Assembly: GCF_000166055.1 (NCBI RefSeq)
Contig: NC_014664.1
Location: forward strand, 831,927 to 895,926
Origin: Rhodomicrobium vannielii ATCC 17100
GTDB lineage: Bacteria; Pseudomonadota; Alphaproteobacteria; Rhizobiales; Rhodomicrobiaceae
Reading direction: 5' to 3'
Length of the DNA stretch: 64,000 nucleotides
Positions within the stretch are counted from its first letter, which is position 1. Each line of letters begins with the position of its first letter. The position numbers were made by a program, and so were the translations under genes. Of this stretch, positions 8,148-16,572 are shown one piece after another. The notes below the pieces were generated by a model. The model made no database searches, had not been told where the DNA came from, and was given only the letters and a program-made list of their open reading frames with translations.

Positions 8148-8732
8148 ATGAACGCGACTGTTGAAGATATCGAGGGCGACGTATCGCGCCGGGACTTCAT
8201 CTACCTTGCCACCGGCGCGTTCGCTGCCGTGGGGGGTGCGGTTGCGTTATGGCCGTTCATCGACCAGATGAACCCCGACGCTTCCACCATGTCGCTCTCT
8301 ACGATCGAGGTCGATATCTCACCCGTGCAGACGGGGCAGGCCATTACCGTTCTCTGGCGCGGCATGCCAATCTTCGTGCGCAATCTCACGCCGGAGGAGA
8401 TCGGAAAGGCGAAGGCCGTCGACGTGGCCGACCTCAAGGATCCGGTCGCCCGGTTATTGGGATCGACCGCCGAGATTCCCGCAAGTGCAGCCAATATCAC
8501 GAAGCCCGGTAAGGAAAACTGGCTCATCGCTGTCGGCATCTGCACCCATCTTGGCTGTGTGCCGAAGGGCCAGAGCCCTGGCGATCCTCGCGGTCCGTAC
8601 GGCGGCTATTTCTGCGTTTGCCACGGCTCGATCTACGACACGCTCGGCCGCGTGCGGGGCGGTCCCGCGCCGCGCAATCTCGACATTCCGCCCTATGAGT
8701 TTACCGGCGAGGCAAAGATCAAGCTCGGCTGA
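8148..8732 (+). CDS. Rieske iron-sulfur protein (ubiquinol-cytochrome c reductase type), orphan
   Basis: This 194-residue protein matches the bc1-complex Rieske subunit. It has a twin-arginine-like N-terminus (SRRDFIYLATGAFAAVGG) with one membrane anchor, then a periplasmic domain with C132-T-H134-L-G-C137 and C156-V-C158-H159-G-S, which bind the 2Fe-2S cluster and form the supporting disulfide. The second box reads CVCHG where CPCHG is usual. In most alphaproteobacteria petA is followed by petB and petC; here a strong terminator follows at once, so this is an isolated copy. GGAGGG at 8134-8139 sets the start. Its promoter carries the palindrome at 8067-8085. It may be an alternative subunit used under conditions sensed by the neighbouring regulator (inference). 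Confidence 0.92.
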   Translation: MNATVEDIEGDVSRRDFIYLATGAFAAVGGAVALWPFIDQMNPDASTMSLSTIEVDISPVQTGQAITVLWRGMPIFVRNLTPEEIGKAKAVDVADLKDPVARLLGSTAEIPASAANITKPGKENWLIAVGICTHLGCVPKGQSPGDPRGPYGGYFCVCHGSIYDTLGRVRGGPAPRNLDIPPYEFTGEAKIKLG

Positions 8733-8775
8733 CGCTTAACGGCATCGTTCCGGCAACGCGTTCGCAAGATTGGAG

Positions 8776-8821
8776 ACCGGTTGGATCAGATTGCACGCAT
8801 CTGATCGAACCGGTTTTTTTA
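8776..8821 (+). terminator. Intrinsic terminator after the Rieske gene
   Basis: A 16-bp stem with one mismatch (ACCGGTTGGATCAGAT with ATCTGATCGAACCGGT) and a 7-base loop is followed by a run of Ts. It isolates the Rieske gene from DUF2892. Confidence 0.92.
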
Positions 8822-8875
8822 TCGGCGACAGAATGAAGCGGACGCTTCCGCAAGAAGAGCGAAACCTCGGGTCGC

Positions 8876-8890
8876 GTGACTAAGTCACAG
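8876..8890. promoter_or_regulatory. Palindromic operator, copy 2 (upstream of DUF2892 gene)
   Basis: GTGAC-TAA-GTCACAG repeats the core of the site at 8067-8085, including the following AC. It ends 65 bp before the DUF2892 ATG, almost the same distance as in copy 1. Confidence 0.7.
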
Positions 8891-8955
8891 ACCGGCCGGG
8901 AGAGAACGCATAGCTTCCATTCATCAGACAGCATCAAGAAATGTGGAGGATTTAC

Positions 8956-9132
8956 ATGACAAGCAATGTCGGCGGACTTGATCGCATCCTGCGGATCGTT
9001 GTGGGCCTGGCGCTTATCTCGCTCGTTTACGTCGGGCCGCAGACGCCGTGGGGCTGGCTGGGCGTCATTCCGCTCACAACCGCGTTTATCGGCTTCTGCC
9101 CTGCCTATCGCCTGCTCGGTATCAGGACGTAA
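8956..9132 (+). CDS. DUF2892 (YgaP-type transmembrane) small protein
   Basis: The 58-residue protein begins MTSNVGGLDRILRIVVG and contains two membrane segments separated by a PQTPWGWLG turn, ending FCPAYRLLGI. This is the DUF2892 family, also found as the membrane part of YgaP rhodanese. GGAGGA at 8945-8950 defines the ATG. It is transcribed alone: a terminator precedes it and another follows. DUF2892 genes often lie near sulfur or redox genes, which suits co-control with the Rieske gene through the shared palindrome. The biochemical role is unknown. Confidence 0.85.
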   Translation: MTSNVGGLDRILRIVVGLALISLVYVGPQTPWGWLGVIPLTTAFIGFCPAYRLLGIRT

Positions 9133-9177
9133 TACGGCGAAAGCATCGCAAGGGCACTCTGATTCCATCACGCTCAG

Positions 9178-9213
9178 GGGCGTCGCGCCAAAACCGGCAC
9201 GGCGCCCTTTTTT
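9178..9213 (+). terminator. Intrinsic terminator after DUF2892
   Basis: GGGCGTCGCGCC (9178-9189) pairs with GGCACGGCGCCC (9196-9207) with one wobble and one mismatch, followed by six Ts. Confidence 0.8.
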
Positions 9214-9555
9214 AGCCCGCCAAGCGACCTGGCGAGTGCACATTGGGCATTCACCGCCTGCTGAGCAAGCTGTTGACAGGCTGGGCAAAACGCCGTTTCT
9301 CCCGTCCGCCCGCAAGGCCCCCGCAAGCCCATCCCTTTAGCCATGACCGATGGCAAGAGCAAATGGTCGCACGCCGCTGATCAGCCGGGGGAGCGCGGCG
9401 CGCTTCACTCTCTCGCTCCATGAGGGGAGCCGCGACGATGTTGTTTTCGCTTCGGCCCGGCGCAGCCTGCGACCCCGGCAGGGGATGTCAATTCCGGTCC
9501 GTGAAACGGCATTCCGGGATGCGCCGTCGCCGCTGCCGATGGCGGGAGAACAGGC
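9214..9555 (+). other. Leader region before the chorismatase-like gene, with a doubtful small ORF
   Basis: No recognised gene lies here. A 70-codon reading frame (9350-9562) overlaps the next start by 7 bp, and a 26-codon frame starts at 9343; both lack family resemblance and good ribosome sites. If the 70-codon frame is real it would be translationally coupled to the chorismatase-like gene. I treat the stretch as leader sequence. Confidence 0.3.
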
Positions 9556-10728
9556 ATGCTGAAGGTTATTGCGCGAGACGGCGTCAGCTTTAAGCGCTTT
9601 TGCGGCGATGATGGCGACGAAGAATATCAGATCGTCATCTTGCCTCCTGGGCATCTCACCTTCGAAGCCCAGTTGCATCATGTTCAGGCCGCCTATGACG
9701 ACGTTCAGAGATCGCTCGGGCTCGACCTGGGGAGCGCAGTTTTCCGGCGCATTTTCCTCAGCGATGCGCTGAATCAGATGGCGCTCGTCAAGGACAGCGA
9801 CCTCGCGGCGAACCGGCGCGACAATCCCGTCGCCGTTTCCATCGTGCAGCAACCGCCACTGCCCGGCGCGAAAATCGCGCTGCTCGCCTATCACATCGAC
9901 AGCAGGACGCCGATGACGAAGACGCGGCTCGCGGCGCGGCACGTGCTCGTCACCCGAAACGGCCGCCGTCATTTGTGGAGCGCTGGCCTTGGAGCCCATC
10001 CTGCCGATCTGGAACCCTCGGCGGCGGAGCAGACGCGCGCCATTTTCGCGACGCTCGCAGACATGCTGCGCGGGCTCGACGGCTCTCTCGCCCAAAACTG
10101 CATGCGCACATGGATTTATCTGCGGAACGCGGATGTTTTCTACCAGGGCATGGTGACGGCGCGGCGTGAGTTGTTCGAGAGCGCGGGCCTCACCGCGGAG
10201 ACGCATTATATCGCGAGCACCGGGATCGAAGGCGGCTCGCCCAACCGCCATGACGTGATTTCGATGGACGCCCTGTCACTGCTCGATCTCAAACCGGGGC
10301 AGGTCTCCTACCTCAACGATTTCGACATGCTATGCGCGACGAAAGATTACGGCGTCACCTTCGAGCGCGGCACGAAGATCGCGTTCGCCGATCGCGCCCA
10401 TCTCTACATCTCGGGAACCGCCAGCATCGACCACGCCGGGCGCGTGCTTCATCCCGGCGACGTGTGCCGTCAACTCGACCGCGCCATAGCGAATGTCGAC
10501 GCGCTGCTCCGCTCGGGCGGCGCTGCCCGCGAGGACATGCAGCATCTGATCGTCTACCTCCGCGATGCGTCGGACTACCCGCGCGTAAGCGGCATGCTGC
10601 GCGAAAGTTTCCCGGATGTGCCGACCGTCGTGGTTCACGGTCCGGTTTGCCGGCCGGAGTGGCTTGTCGAAATCGAGGGCGTCGCGGCGGTCGGTCGGGA
10701 AAACAATCCCGTGCTGCCGGCTTTCTGA
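9556..10728 (+). CDS. RidA/YjgF-fold protein related to FkbO/Hyg5-type chorismatases
   Basis: This 390-residue protein has two YjgF-like halves. The first contains RIFLSDALNQ and VSIVQQPPLPGAKIALLAYH (about 135-155). The second contains YGVTFERGTKIAF, then LYISGTASIDHAGRVLHPGD (about 288-307) and ends RPEWLVEIEGVAAV. This two-part layout with FERG and ISGTASI motifs recalls chorismatases, which hydrolyse chorismate to a benzoate or cyclohexadiene product, but chorismatase activity is inference; a generic Rid-family role is the alternative. GGGAG at 9543-9547 supports the ATG at 9556. The next gene, an oxygenase, follows after 46 bp and is probably co-transcribed. Confidence 0.6.
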   Translation: MLKVIARDGVSFKRFCGDDGDEEYQIVILPPGHLTFEAQLHHVQAAYDDVQRSLGLDLGSAVFRRIFLSDALNQMALVKDSDLAANRRDNPVAVSIVQQPPLPGAKIALLAYHIDSRTPMTKTRLAARHVLVTRNGRRHLWSAGLGAHPADLEPSAAEQTRAIFATLADMLRGLDGSLAQNCMRTWIYLRNADVFYQGMVTARRELFESAGLTAETHYIASTGIEGGSPNRHDVISMDALSLLDLKPGQVSYLNDFDMLCATKDYGVTFERGTKIAFADRAHLYISGTASIDHAGRVLHPGDVCRQLDRAIANVDALLRSGGAAREDMQHLIVYLRDASDYPRVSGMLRESFPDVPTVVVHGPVCRPEWLVEIEGVAAVGRENNPVLPAF

Positions 10729-10774
10729 GCTTCTGCGAATGAACAACGAAAACATACACAGGGAGAACGAGTCG

Positions 10775-11455
10775 ATGACCTATCCCCGCCTTCCCGAGCC
10801 GTCCGAGGTTGCCGAGCACTTCGCGGCGGCCCTGTCGCGACCAGAAATCATCGAAGAACCTTATCGCCGCTGGCGCATCCTGAACTGCATGCCGGAAGCC
10901 ATGTGCACGGGCATCCTCACGCTTCCAATCGCGCCGCCGGTCGTCACCATCGACACGAAAGGCGCGCGCGATACCTTCAACAATCAGCGGATTTTCTTCA
11001 CACCGAAGATGCGCGAGCTATTTCCCGCCATGTCGGTGCTGAGCGACGCGATGCAGTCACCCGCCGTCGCCCGGCAGTTCGCGGAAACCTGCCGCGTCGA
11101 TGTCGAAGGCGCTTATCTGCGCATGGAGTACATTCAGGATCTCGACGGCATGTGGCTCGAGCCGCATCGCGATATCAAGGAGAAGCTGTTCTCCATGGTG
11201 ATCTACCTTTGTACCGGGCCCTTCGCCAAGGATTGGGGCACGGACATATACGATCACGACAAGCAGTGGTGCGGGCGCGGAACGGCCGAGTTCAATTCGG
11301 CCGTCATTTTTATTTCCGGCCCGCATAGCTGGCATGGTTTCGAGCCGCGTCCGATCCATGGCGTCCGCCGCCTGATGGAAATCAATTACGTTAGCCCGAC
11401 GTGGCGCGACAAGGATCAACTCGCGTTCCCGGATCGCCCGATCTCGCTCGGCTAG
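10775..11455 (+). CDS. 2-oxoglutarate/Fe(II)-dependent dioxygenase-like protein
   Basis: The 226-residue protein shows the double-stranded beta-helix iron triad of the family: H131-R-D133 (LEPHRDIKEKLFSMVIYL), a distal histidine at 184 or 187 (GPHSWHGFE) and a C-terminal arginine at 198-199 that would bind 2-oxoglutarate. GGGAGA at 10761-10766 favours the ATG at 10775 over an in-frame ATG at 10739. It follows the chorismatase-like gene, so the pair may make or modify an aromatic or cyclic acid (inference). The substrate cannot be told. Its TAG stop is the first part of a palindromic repeat element. Confidence 0.72.
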   Translation: MTYPRLPEPSEVAEHFAAALSRPEIIEEPYRRWRILNCMPEAMCTGILTLPIAPPVVTIDTKGARDTFNNQRIFFTPKMRELFPAMSVLSDAMQSPAVARQFAETCRVDVEGAYLRMEYIQDLDGMWLEPHRDIKEKLFSMVIYLCTGPFAKDWGTDIYDHDKQWCGRGTAEFNSAVIFISGPHSWHGFEPRPIHGVRRLMEINYVSPTWRDKDQLAFPDRPISLG

Positions 11456-11617
11456 TGGAGCGAATTTGACATTTGAGTTCCGGTTGCAGCGAGCTCTCGT
11501 TCAAATGTCAAATTCAAAAGCTCCACTAAATCATCACGTTGCTAGTGGTTCTTGTGATTCCGACATTTTCTCACGAGGTGCTGCGAACGGATGCAAATGT
11601 CGGAATCGGACCACTAG
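11452..11617. repeat. Composite palindromic repeat, copy 1 (two hairpins)
   Basis: Two hairpins lie in tandem. The first, 11452-11528, opens CTAGTGGAGCGAATTTGACA and closes with the complement TGTCAAATT...GCTCCACTA. The second, 11542-11617, runs CTAGTGGT...GATTCCGACATTT to AAATGTCGGAATC...ACCACTAG. A second copy occurs at 18896-19058 in the opposite orientation, with the first 26 bases identical. In both copies the leading CTAG supplies the TAG stop of the upstream gene. Confidence 0.85.
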
Positions 11618-11639
11618 AGCCTTCGACGGAAGCGAAGTA

Positions 11640-11724
11640 GCGCGCCTTCGATGCGAATCGAAAGCGCGCGCCATGCCGGTTGCTACCAGAAGGCCGGCGA
11701 TTGCCGACTAAAGCCCGGCCTTCT
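11640..11724. other. Two hairpins downstream of the palindromic repeat
   Basis: GCGCGC-C-TTCGAT (11640-11652) pairs with ATCGAA-A-GCGCGC (to 11669). AGAAGGCCGG (11688-11697) pairs with CCGGCCTTCT (11715-11724) and spans the stop codon of the convergent DUF892 gene. Neither has a T-run, so they may be 3'-end stabilisers rather than classic terminators. Confidence 0.45.
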
Positions 11725-12226
11725 CGTTCGCCGCATAACGATGCAAATAGGTCGATGTCACCTGCGGGAGATGCTGGTCGAGCCATAGCGCCATCTGCTC
11801 TTCTTCGCGGAGCGATTGTTCGAGCGGCTGCTTCGCTTCCGCCTGACCGGTCAGATCGGCAAGTTCGAGAAGCGACTTGTAAGACGCGATCTCGAAATTC
11901 TCGAAAGCGAAGTTTGCGATCGAGTTCTTGATGATCTCGTCCTGGGTGAAGGCATGCGTGATCGCTGCCATGTTACCGGTGATGGAAAGAAGATTATCCT
12001 TCAGGACCGATCGGCTCTGCCCACGCTCTTCGAGGATCTTCTCCAGCCGCTCGATCTGCCCGTGCGTCTCTTCGATATGCTGTTGCAGCTTGGCTTTGAT
12101 GTCCGGATAGTTTTCGATCCGTTCAATCTGCCGATTCATCAATTCGAGTGCCTGGTTTTCCAGTGCATGGGCATTTTGAAGTCCGGTAATGAACACGTCC
12201 TTTGCGCGCTCGGCGTCTTCTGCCAT
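11708..12226 (-). CDS. DUF892 (YciE/YciF-type) ferritin-like stress protein
   Basis: This 172-residue protein is all alpha-helical with the ferritin-like pattern of the YciE/YciF family: AHALENQALELMNRQIERI, HIEETHGQIERLEKIL and FENFEIASYKSLLELA, whose Glu and His residues form the presumed di-iron centre. The family is induced by general stress. ATG 12226 has GGAGG seven bases upstream. An EcfG-like promoter (GGAAC-N16-CATT) lies at 12257-12281. It is convergent with the dioxygenase and its palindromic repeat. Confidence 0.88.
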   Translation of the reverse strand: MAEDAERAKDVFITGLQNAHALENQALELMNRQIERIENYPDIKAKLQQHIEETHGQIERLEKILEERGQSRSVLKDNLLSITGNMAAITHAFTQDEIIKNSIANFAFENFEIASYKSLLELADLTGQAEAKQPLEQSLREEEQMALWLDQHLPQVTSTYLHRYAANEKAGL

Positions 12227-12256
12227 GGTAATACCTCCGTATGGGCTTTCCATGAC

Positions 12257-12281
12257 AATGATACCGGCACGCGCATGTTCC
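12257..12281 (-). promoter_or_regulatory. Putative EcfG (general stress response) promoter
   Basis: On the minus strand GGAAC is followed after 16 bases by CATT, one base from the alphaproteobacterial EcfG consensus GGAAC-N16/17-CGTT. It lies about 30 bp upstream of a gene family typical of the EcfG regulon. Confidence 0.45.
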
Positions 12282-12693
12282 GTTTTACGGACACTGACGG
12301 ATTAAAGCGCACCGCCAGTCGATGCATTGCAAAACTATTGCGTGGACTGTCTCTTCAGGGCTCAGGTTATTCAAGCTGAGCCGAGCCCCCGCCAGCGGGT
12401 GCTTATGGTGCATACACCGTAATCGGACCACCCGCACACGGGCGCGCGCGCCCTTCCGTCTCAAAACTCCGGCTCACGCGTGCTGCTGCGCGGCATGACG
12501 CCGAGGGCGATCATTCGGTGTCGATGTCCAGGCTGACATTCGTTTCGTCCACCGCCGAATGCAATTTATCCAGTCTTTGCTTGAGCCTGCGGCGATATTG
12601 TCATCCAGAATTCACCGCATATATGCTTTTTCCCATCATGGTCATCACGCGTTGTCGCCCACGAATTGCGCACGCTCATTTTTGAGGATTGAA
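12282..12693. other. Non-coding region between divergent DUF892 and YceI genes
   Basis: No open reading frame here looks like a real protein. Apart from the DUF892 promoter I see only the GAGGA ribosome site of the yceI-like gene at 12684-12688. Confidence 0.4.
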
Positions 12694-13293
12694 ATGTCTG
12701 GCATGATGCGCAACCCCAAATCGCTCGCCCTTGTGCTCCTGGCTGCGGCGGCGGGCATTCTCTTGCTCGCAAACCGCCAGGATGGCATCAGGCCTTGGGA
12801 CAGAGATGTCGCCTTCGTGGCTGGCGCGGGCGGCTTTACCGCCGAGGGCAGCGTGAAGGATTACAAGAGCGTTGTCCAATTCAACCCCAACGCCCCTGAG
12901 CAGGCTTCGATTCACCTGACCCTCGACATGCGCAGCACCACGACCGGATTTAGAGCCGCGGACGAGGTGGCCCTGTCGGAAGAGTTTCTCGACGTGGAAC
13001 GCCACCCCACCGCCAAGCTGACGGCAAAGGGCGCAAAGCTGATCAGCGACGGCAAATATGTCATGGATGCCGAACTGACGCTCAAAGGCGTGACGAAGAC
13101 CGTTCGTATTCCACTCTTGGTCCAGATCAAGGAGGGCGCGCCTGTCCTGAAGGGTGCGGCGTCCGTCAACCGTCTGGATTTCGGCGTGGGAGCGGAAGAA
13201 TACAGGGGATATGCGCTGGACAAAGAGGTTCAGCTTGCCTTCGCCCTGGTCGGCGAGAAGCTCAACGAAGCGATCAGCCCGCCGAAACCTTGA
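12694..13293 (+). CDS. YceI-family periplasmic or membrane-anchored protein
   Basis: The 199-residue protein has an N-terminal hydrophobic segment (SLALVLLAAAAGILLLA, about 8-24) and a YceI beta-barrel domain. Typical strings are GGFTAEGSVKDYKSVVQFNP, LSEEFLDVERHPTAKLTAKG, AELTLKGVTKTVRIP and VNRLDFGVG. YceI proteins bind polyisoprenoids in a lipocalin-like pocket. ATG 12694 follows GAGGA. A second YceI domain, fused to cytochrome b561, lies at 26090-27214 and shares the same motifs, so the genome keeps free and fused forms. Confidence 0.88.
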   Translation: MSGMMRNPKSLALVLLAAAAGILLLANRQDGIRPWDRDVAFVAGAGGFTAEGSVKDYKSVVQFNPNAPEQASIHLTLDMRSTTTGFRAADEVALSEEFLDVERHPTAKLTAKGAKLISDGKYVMDAELTLKGVTKTVRIPLLVQIKEGAPVLKGAASVNRLDFGVGAEEYRGYALDKEVQLAFALVGEKLNEAISPPKP

Positions 13294-13334
13294 GCTGGTT
13301 GTCGAGGCGCGCGCCAACGCGGTGCGCCAGAGCG

Positions 13335-15683
13335 TTACAGCCGCGCATTGCGTAGTCGGAGCGCGTTCGCGATCACGCTCACCGAAGACAGCGCCATGGC
13401 GGCCGCCGCGATCATCGGCGAAAGCAGGACACCGAAGGCGGGATAAAGCACGCCCGCCGCGATGGGTACGCCCGCCGCGTTATAGATGAAGGCGAAGGCG
13501 AGGTTCTGGCGGATGTTCGCGAGCGTCGCCTCCGACAGCCGCCTTGCGCGCACGAGCCCCATCAAATCGCCCCTCAGGAGCGTAATTCCGGCGCTCTCCA
13601 TGGCGACATCCGCGCCGGTGCCCATGGCGATGCCGACATCGGCGGCGGCGAGCGCGGGCGCGTCGTTCACCCCATCGCCAGCCATGGCGACGACGCGGCC
13701 TTCAGCGCGCAGCCGCTCGACCACCTTCGCTTTATCCTGCGGAAGCACGTCCGCCTCGACCTCCTCGATGCCCAGCTTTCGGGCGACGGCACGCGCGGTC
13801 GCGGCGTTGTCGCCCGTCAACATGACGACGCGGATGCCGTCGGCCTTCAGCGCGGCAAGAGCCTCGGGCGTGCTCGCCTTGATCGGGTCGGCGATGGCGG
13901 CAAGGCCGGCGAGCGCGCCGTCTATGGCGATGAAGACCACCGTCGCGCCTTCGGAGCGCATGCTCTCCGCGTCGGCTTCGAGCGCGTCCGCGTCGACGCC
14001 CGCCTCGCCCAGCATTCGCGCATTGCCGATGACGACGCGGCGGCCATCCACCGAGCCGCTGACGCCCTTGCCGGTCGGGGCGTCGAAATCCGTCGCGTCG
14101 GCGAGCAACAGTCCGCGCGCCGCTGCCGTCTTCACGATGGCCTCGCCCAGCGGATGCTGACTCGCGCGTTCGAGGCTAGCGGCGAGGCGCAACACCTCAG
14201 CTTCATCGAAGCCCGGCGCCGCATGCAACGTGACGAGCGCGGGCCGCCCTTCCGTCAGGGTGCCGGTCTTGTCCACCACGAGCGTGTCGACGCGCTCCAG
14301 CCGCTCCAGCGCTTCGGCGTTCTTCACCAGCACCCCCGCCTCGGCGCCGCGACCGACACCCACCATGATCGACATCGGTGTCGCGAGGCCAAGCGCGCAG
14401 GGGCACGCAATTATCAGCACCGATACGGCCGCGACGAGCGCGAAGGTGAAGCGCGGCTCCGGCCCGAACAGCGCCCAAGCGGCGAACGCCGCCGCCGCCG
14501 CCGCCAGCACGAGCGGCACGAACCAGCCGGAAACGCGGTCGACGAGGCGCTGGATCGGCGCGCGGCTTCGTTGCGCGGTCGCAACCATGGCGACGATCTG
14601 CGAGAGCAGCGTGTCGCGGCCGACCTTCTTCGCGCGCATGACGAAGCTGCCGTTCTTGTTGATGGTGCCGCCGATGATTTTCGCGCCCGGTTCCTTCGAG
14701 ACCGGCATCGCCTCGCCCGTGACGAGCGATTCGTCCACTGCGCTCGCACCTTCGATCACCTCGCCGTCTACGGGCACGGCCTCGCCGGGGCGAACGCGCA
14801 GCCGGTCGCCCTTTGCCACGAGGTCGAGCGCAACATCTTCCTCGCTGCCGTCCGCGCCGATGCGGCGGGCGTGCTTCGGCGCGAGGTTGAGCAGTGCGCG
14901 GATCGCACCGCCCGTTGCCGCGCGAGCGCGCAGTTCCAGCACTTGGCCTAGTGCGACGAGCACTGTGATGACTGCCGCCGCCTCGAAATAGACGGGCACC
15001 GCGCCGTCATGCGCCCGGAACGCAGGCGGGAACAGCCCCGGCGCGACGGTGGCGACGACGCTGTAGGCATAAGCGACGCCGGTGCCGATGGCGATCAGCG
15101 TGAACATGTTGAGATGGCCGGTCCGAACCGACTGCCAGCCCCGCGCGAAGAACGGCCAGCCGCACCAAAGCACCACCGGCGTCGCGAGCGCGAATTGCAG
15201 CCAGTTCAGGCTTTGTCGGTCGAGCGCGTGCCAGCCGAAAAAATGCGCGCCCATTTCGGTGACGAACACAGGCAGCGTCAGCGCGAGGCCGAACCGCAAG
15301 CGGCGCGTCATGTCGATGAGTTCGGGGTCGGGGCCGGTATCGACGGCGGGCATTTCGGGTTCGAGCGCCATGCCGCAGATGGGGCAGGAGCCGGGACCGA
15401 TCTGGCGGATTTCCGCGTGCATAGGGCAGGTGTAGACCGCGCCCTCCGGCACGGGCACAGGCGCGGGCGGCGCACTGTCCTTGTCGAGCCAACGGCGCTG
15501 GTCGGCCTCGAACTTCGTCTTGCAGCCGTCGCAGCAGAAATAATAGTCGCGGCCTTCGTATTTGGCGCGGTGCTTCGCGGTGTGCGGGTCGACGCTCATG
15601 CCGCAGACGGGATCGACGGCGCGCGTATCTTCCGCGCCTTTTTTTCCGCCGCAACAAGAATGTGCGCCCGCGCCCTCGGCCAT
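13335..15683 (-). CDS. Copper-translocating P1B-type ATPase with YHS and heavy-metal-binding N-terminus
   Basis: This 782-residue pump exports copper across the inner membrane. From the N-terminus it has a Cys-rich SCCGGKK stretch, a YHS domain ([17 protein letters not shown] ... YYFCCDGC), a heavy-metal-binding domain ([22 protein letters not shown]), eight membrane segments, the CPC ion motif near residue 425, the phosphorylated DKTGT near 471, and [10 protein letters not shown] near the end. ATG 15683 is chosen because AAGGAG lies upstream; an ATG at 15704 has none and would put the promoter palindrome almost on the start. A CsoR-like operator lies just upstream. No copper chaperone or csoR is adjacent. 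Confidence 0.93.
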   Translation of the reverse strand: MAEGAGAHSCCGGKKGAEDTRAVDPVCGMSVDPHTAKHRAKYEGRDYYFCCDGCKTKFEADQRRWLDKDSAPPAPVPVPEGAVYTCPMHAEIRQIGPGSCPICGMALEPEMPAVDTGPDPELIDMTRRLRFGLALTLPVFVTEMGAHFFGWHALDRQSLNWLQFALATPVVLWCGWPFFARGWQSVRTGHLNMFTLIAIGTGVAYAYSVVATVAPGLFPPAFRAHDGAVPVYFEAAAVITVLVALGQVLELRARAATGGAIRALLNLAPKHARRIGADGSEEDVALDLVAKGDRLRVRPGEAVPVDGEVIEGASAVDESLVTGEAMPVSKEPGAKIIGGTINKNGSFVMRAKKVGRDTLLSQIVAMVATAQRSRAPIQRLVDRVSGWFVPLVLAAAAAAFAAWALFGPEPRFTFALVAAVSVLIIACPCALGLATPMSIMVGVGRGAEAGVLVKNAEALERLERVDTLVVDKTGTLTEGRPALVTLHAAPGFDEAEVLRLAASLERASQHPLGEAIVKTAAARGLLLADATDFDAPTGKGVSGSVDGRRVVIGNARMLGEAGVDADALEADAESMRSEGATVVFIAIDGALAGLAAIADPIKASTPEALAALKADGIRVVMLTGDNAATARAVARKLGIEEVEADVLPQDKAKVVERLRAEGRVVAMAGDGVNDAPALAAADVGIAMGTGADVAMESAGITLLRGDLMGLVRARRLSEATLANIRQNLAFAFIYNAAGVPIAAGVLYPAFGVLLSPMIAAAAMALSSVSVIANALRLRNARL

Positions 15684-15715
15684 ATTTCGAACTCCTTCGG
15701 TCATGCACCGAAGGT

Positions 15716-15734
15716 AATACCCCTATGGGGTATT
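15716..15734. promoter_or_regulatory. CsoR-like copper operator
   Basis: AATACCCC-TAT-GGGGTATT is a palindrome with 8-bp arms 33 bp upstream of the copper ATPase ATG. The TACCCC/GGGGTA dyad is typical of CsoR/DUF156 repressors, which release DNA when Cu(I) binds. Confidence 0.65.
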
Positions 15735-15762
15735 CGTCAATGGCGGCACGCGGGATCGCTTC

Positions 15763-16509
15763 TCAGCTCCGCGCCTGTTTGAGCAGGCGCTCGACATAAG
15801 CGGGCACGACCTCGGTCGCCGGGCCGTGGATCGCGTCGATAAAGCGGCTGATGCCATGCGACGGCTCAAGATTGAGCTCGACGGTGTGCGCGCCCACGCG
15901 AAGGGCCTCTTCCACGAAGCCCGCCGCTGGATAAACCGTCCCGCTCGTGCCGATGGAAATGAACAGGTCGCAGCCGAGGATCGCGCGATAGATGCGCTCC
16001 ATCTCATACGGCAACTCGCCGAACCAGACGACATCCGGGCGGAGCACGCCCGTTCGCCCACAGGACGGGCAGACGCTTTTCAGGGTGATGTCATCATGGA
16101 TGCCATGCCGCGTTGCGCAAGCCGCGCACAGCGCCTTCATGATTTCGCCGTGCATGTGAATGAGCTTTTTCGAGCCCGCCATTTCGTGCAGCGGGTCGAT
16201 GTTCTGCGTGACAATCAGCACGCCGCCCGGATATTCGGCTTCGAGGCGGGCGAGCGCGAGGTGCGCCGCGTTCGGCTGGACGCCCGCGTTCTGCCTGCGC
16301 CGCTCATTATAGAATTGCAGCACGAGTTTCGGGTTGCGCTTGTAGCCCTCGGGCGTCGCCACTTCGCGGTAATCGTATTGCGCCCAGATCCCATCCTTGT
16401 CGCGGAATGTATGCAGGCCAGATTCGGCCGAAAGCCCCGCACCGGTCAAGATGACGATGCTGTTATAGCGGCTGATCGAAGAGGCTTGTCCCCTTGACTT
16501 GTGCGGCAT
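15763..16509 (-). CDS. cobB: NAD-dependent protein deacylase CobB (Sir2 family)
   Basis: This 248-residue sirtuin removes acetyl or succinyl groups from lysines using NAD. It has GAGLSAESGLHTFRDKDGIW at the NAD site, TQNIDPLHEMAG, the catalytic HMHGE, and paired zinc cysteines CAAC and CPSC. The YNERRR segment supplies the Tyr and Arg that in class III sirtuins accept succinyl-lysine, so desuccinylase activity is likely. ATG 16509 is preferred over TTG 16515. It is divergent from the methyltransferase gene by about 60 bp. Confidence 0.92.
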   Translation of the reverse strand: MPHKSRGQASSISRYNSIVILTGAGLSAESGLHTFRDKDGIWAQYDYREVATPEGYKRNPKLVLQFYNERRRQNAGVQPNAAHLALARLEAEYPGGVLIVTQNIDPLHEMAGSKKLIHMHGEIMKALCAACATRHGIHDDITLKSVCPSCGRTGVLRPDVVWFGELPYEMERIYRAILGCDLFISIGTSGTVYPAAGFVEEALRVGAHTVELNLEPSHGISRFIDAIHGPATEVVPAYVERLLKQARS

Positions 16510-16572
16510 GCGCAACCCACCTCTGCAAGACGGTATTGTTATGAGACTAACCGATTTTCCAGAGGAGACGAC

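Noticed and set aside
9337-10251. Minus-strand open frame opposite the chorismatase-like gene
   Set aside because: The plus frame has recognised motifs and a ribosome site; the antisense has neither.
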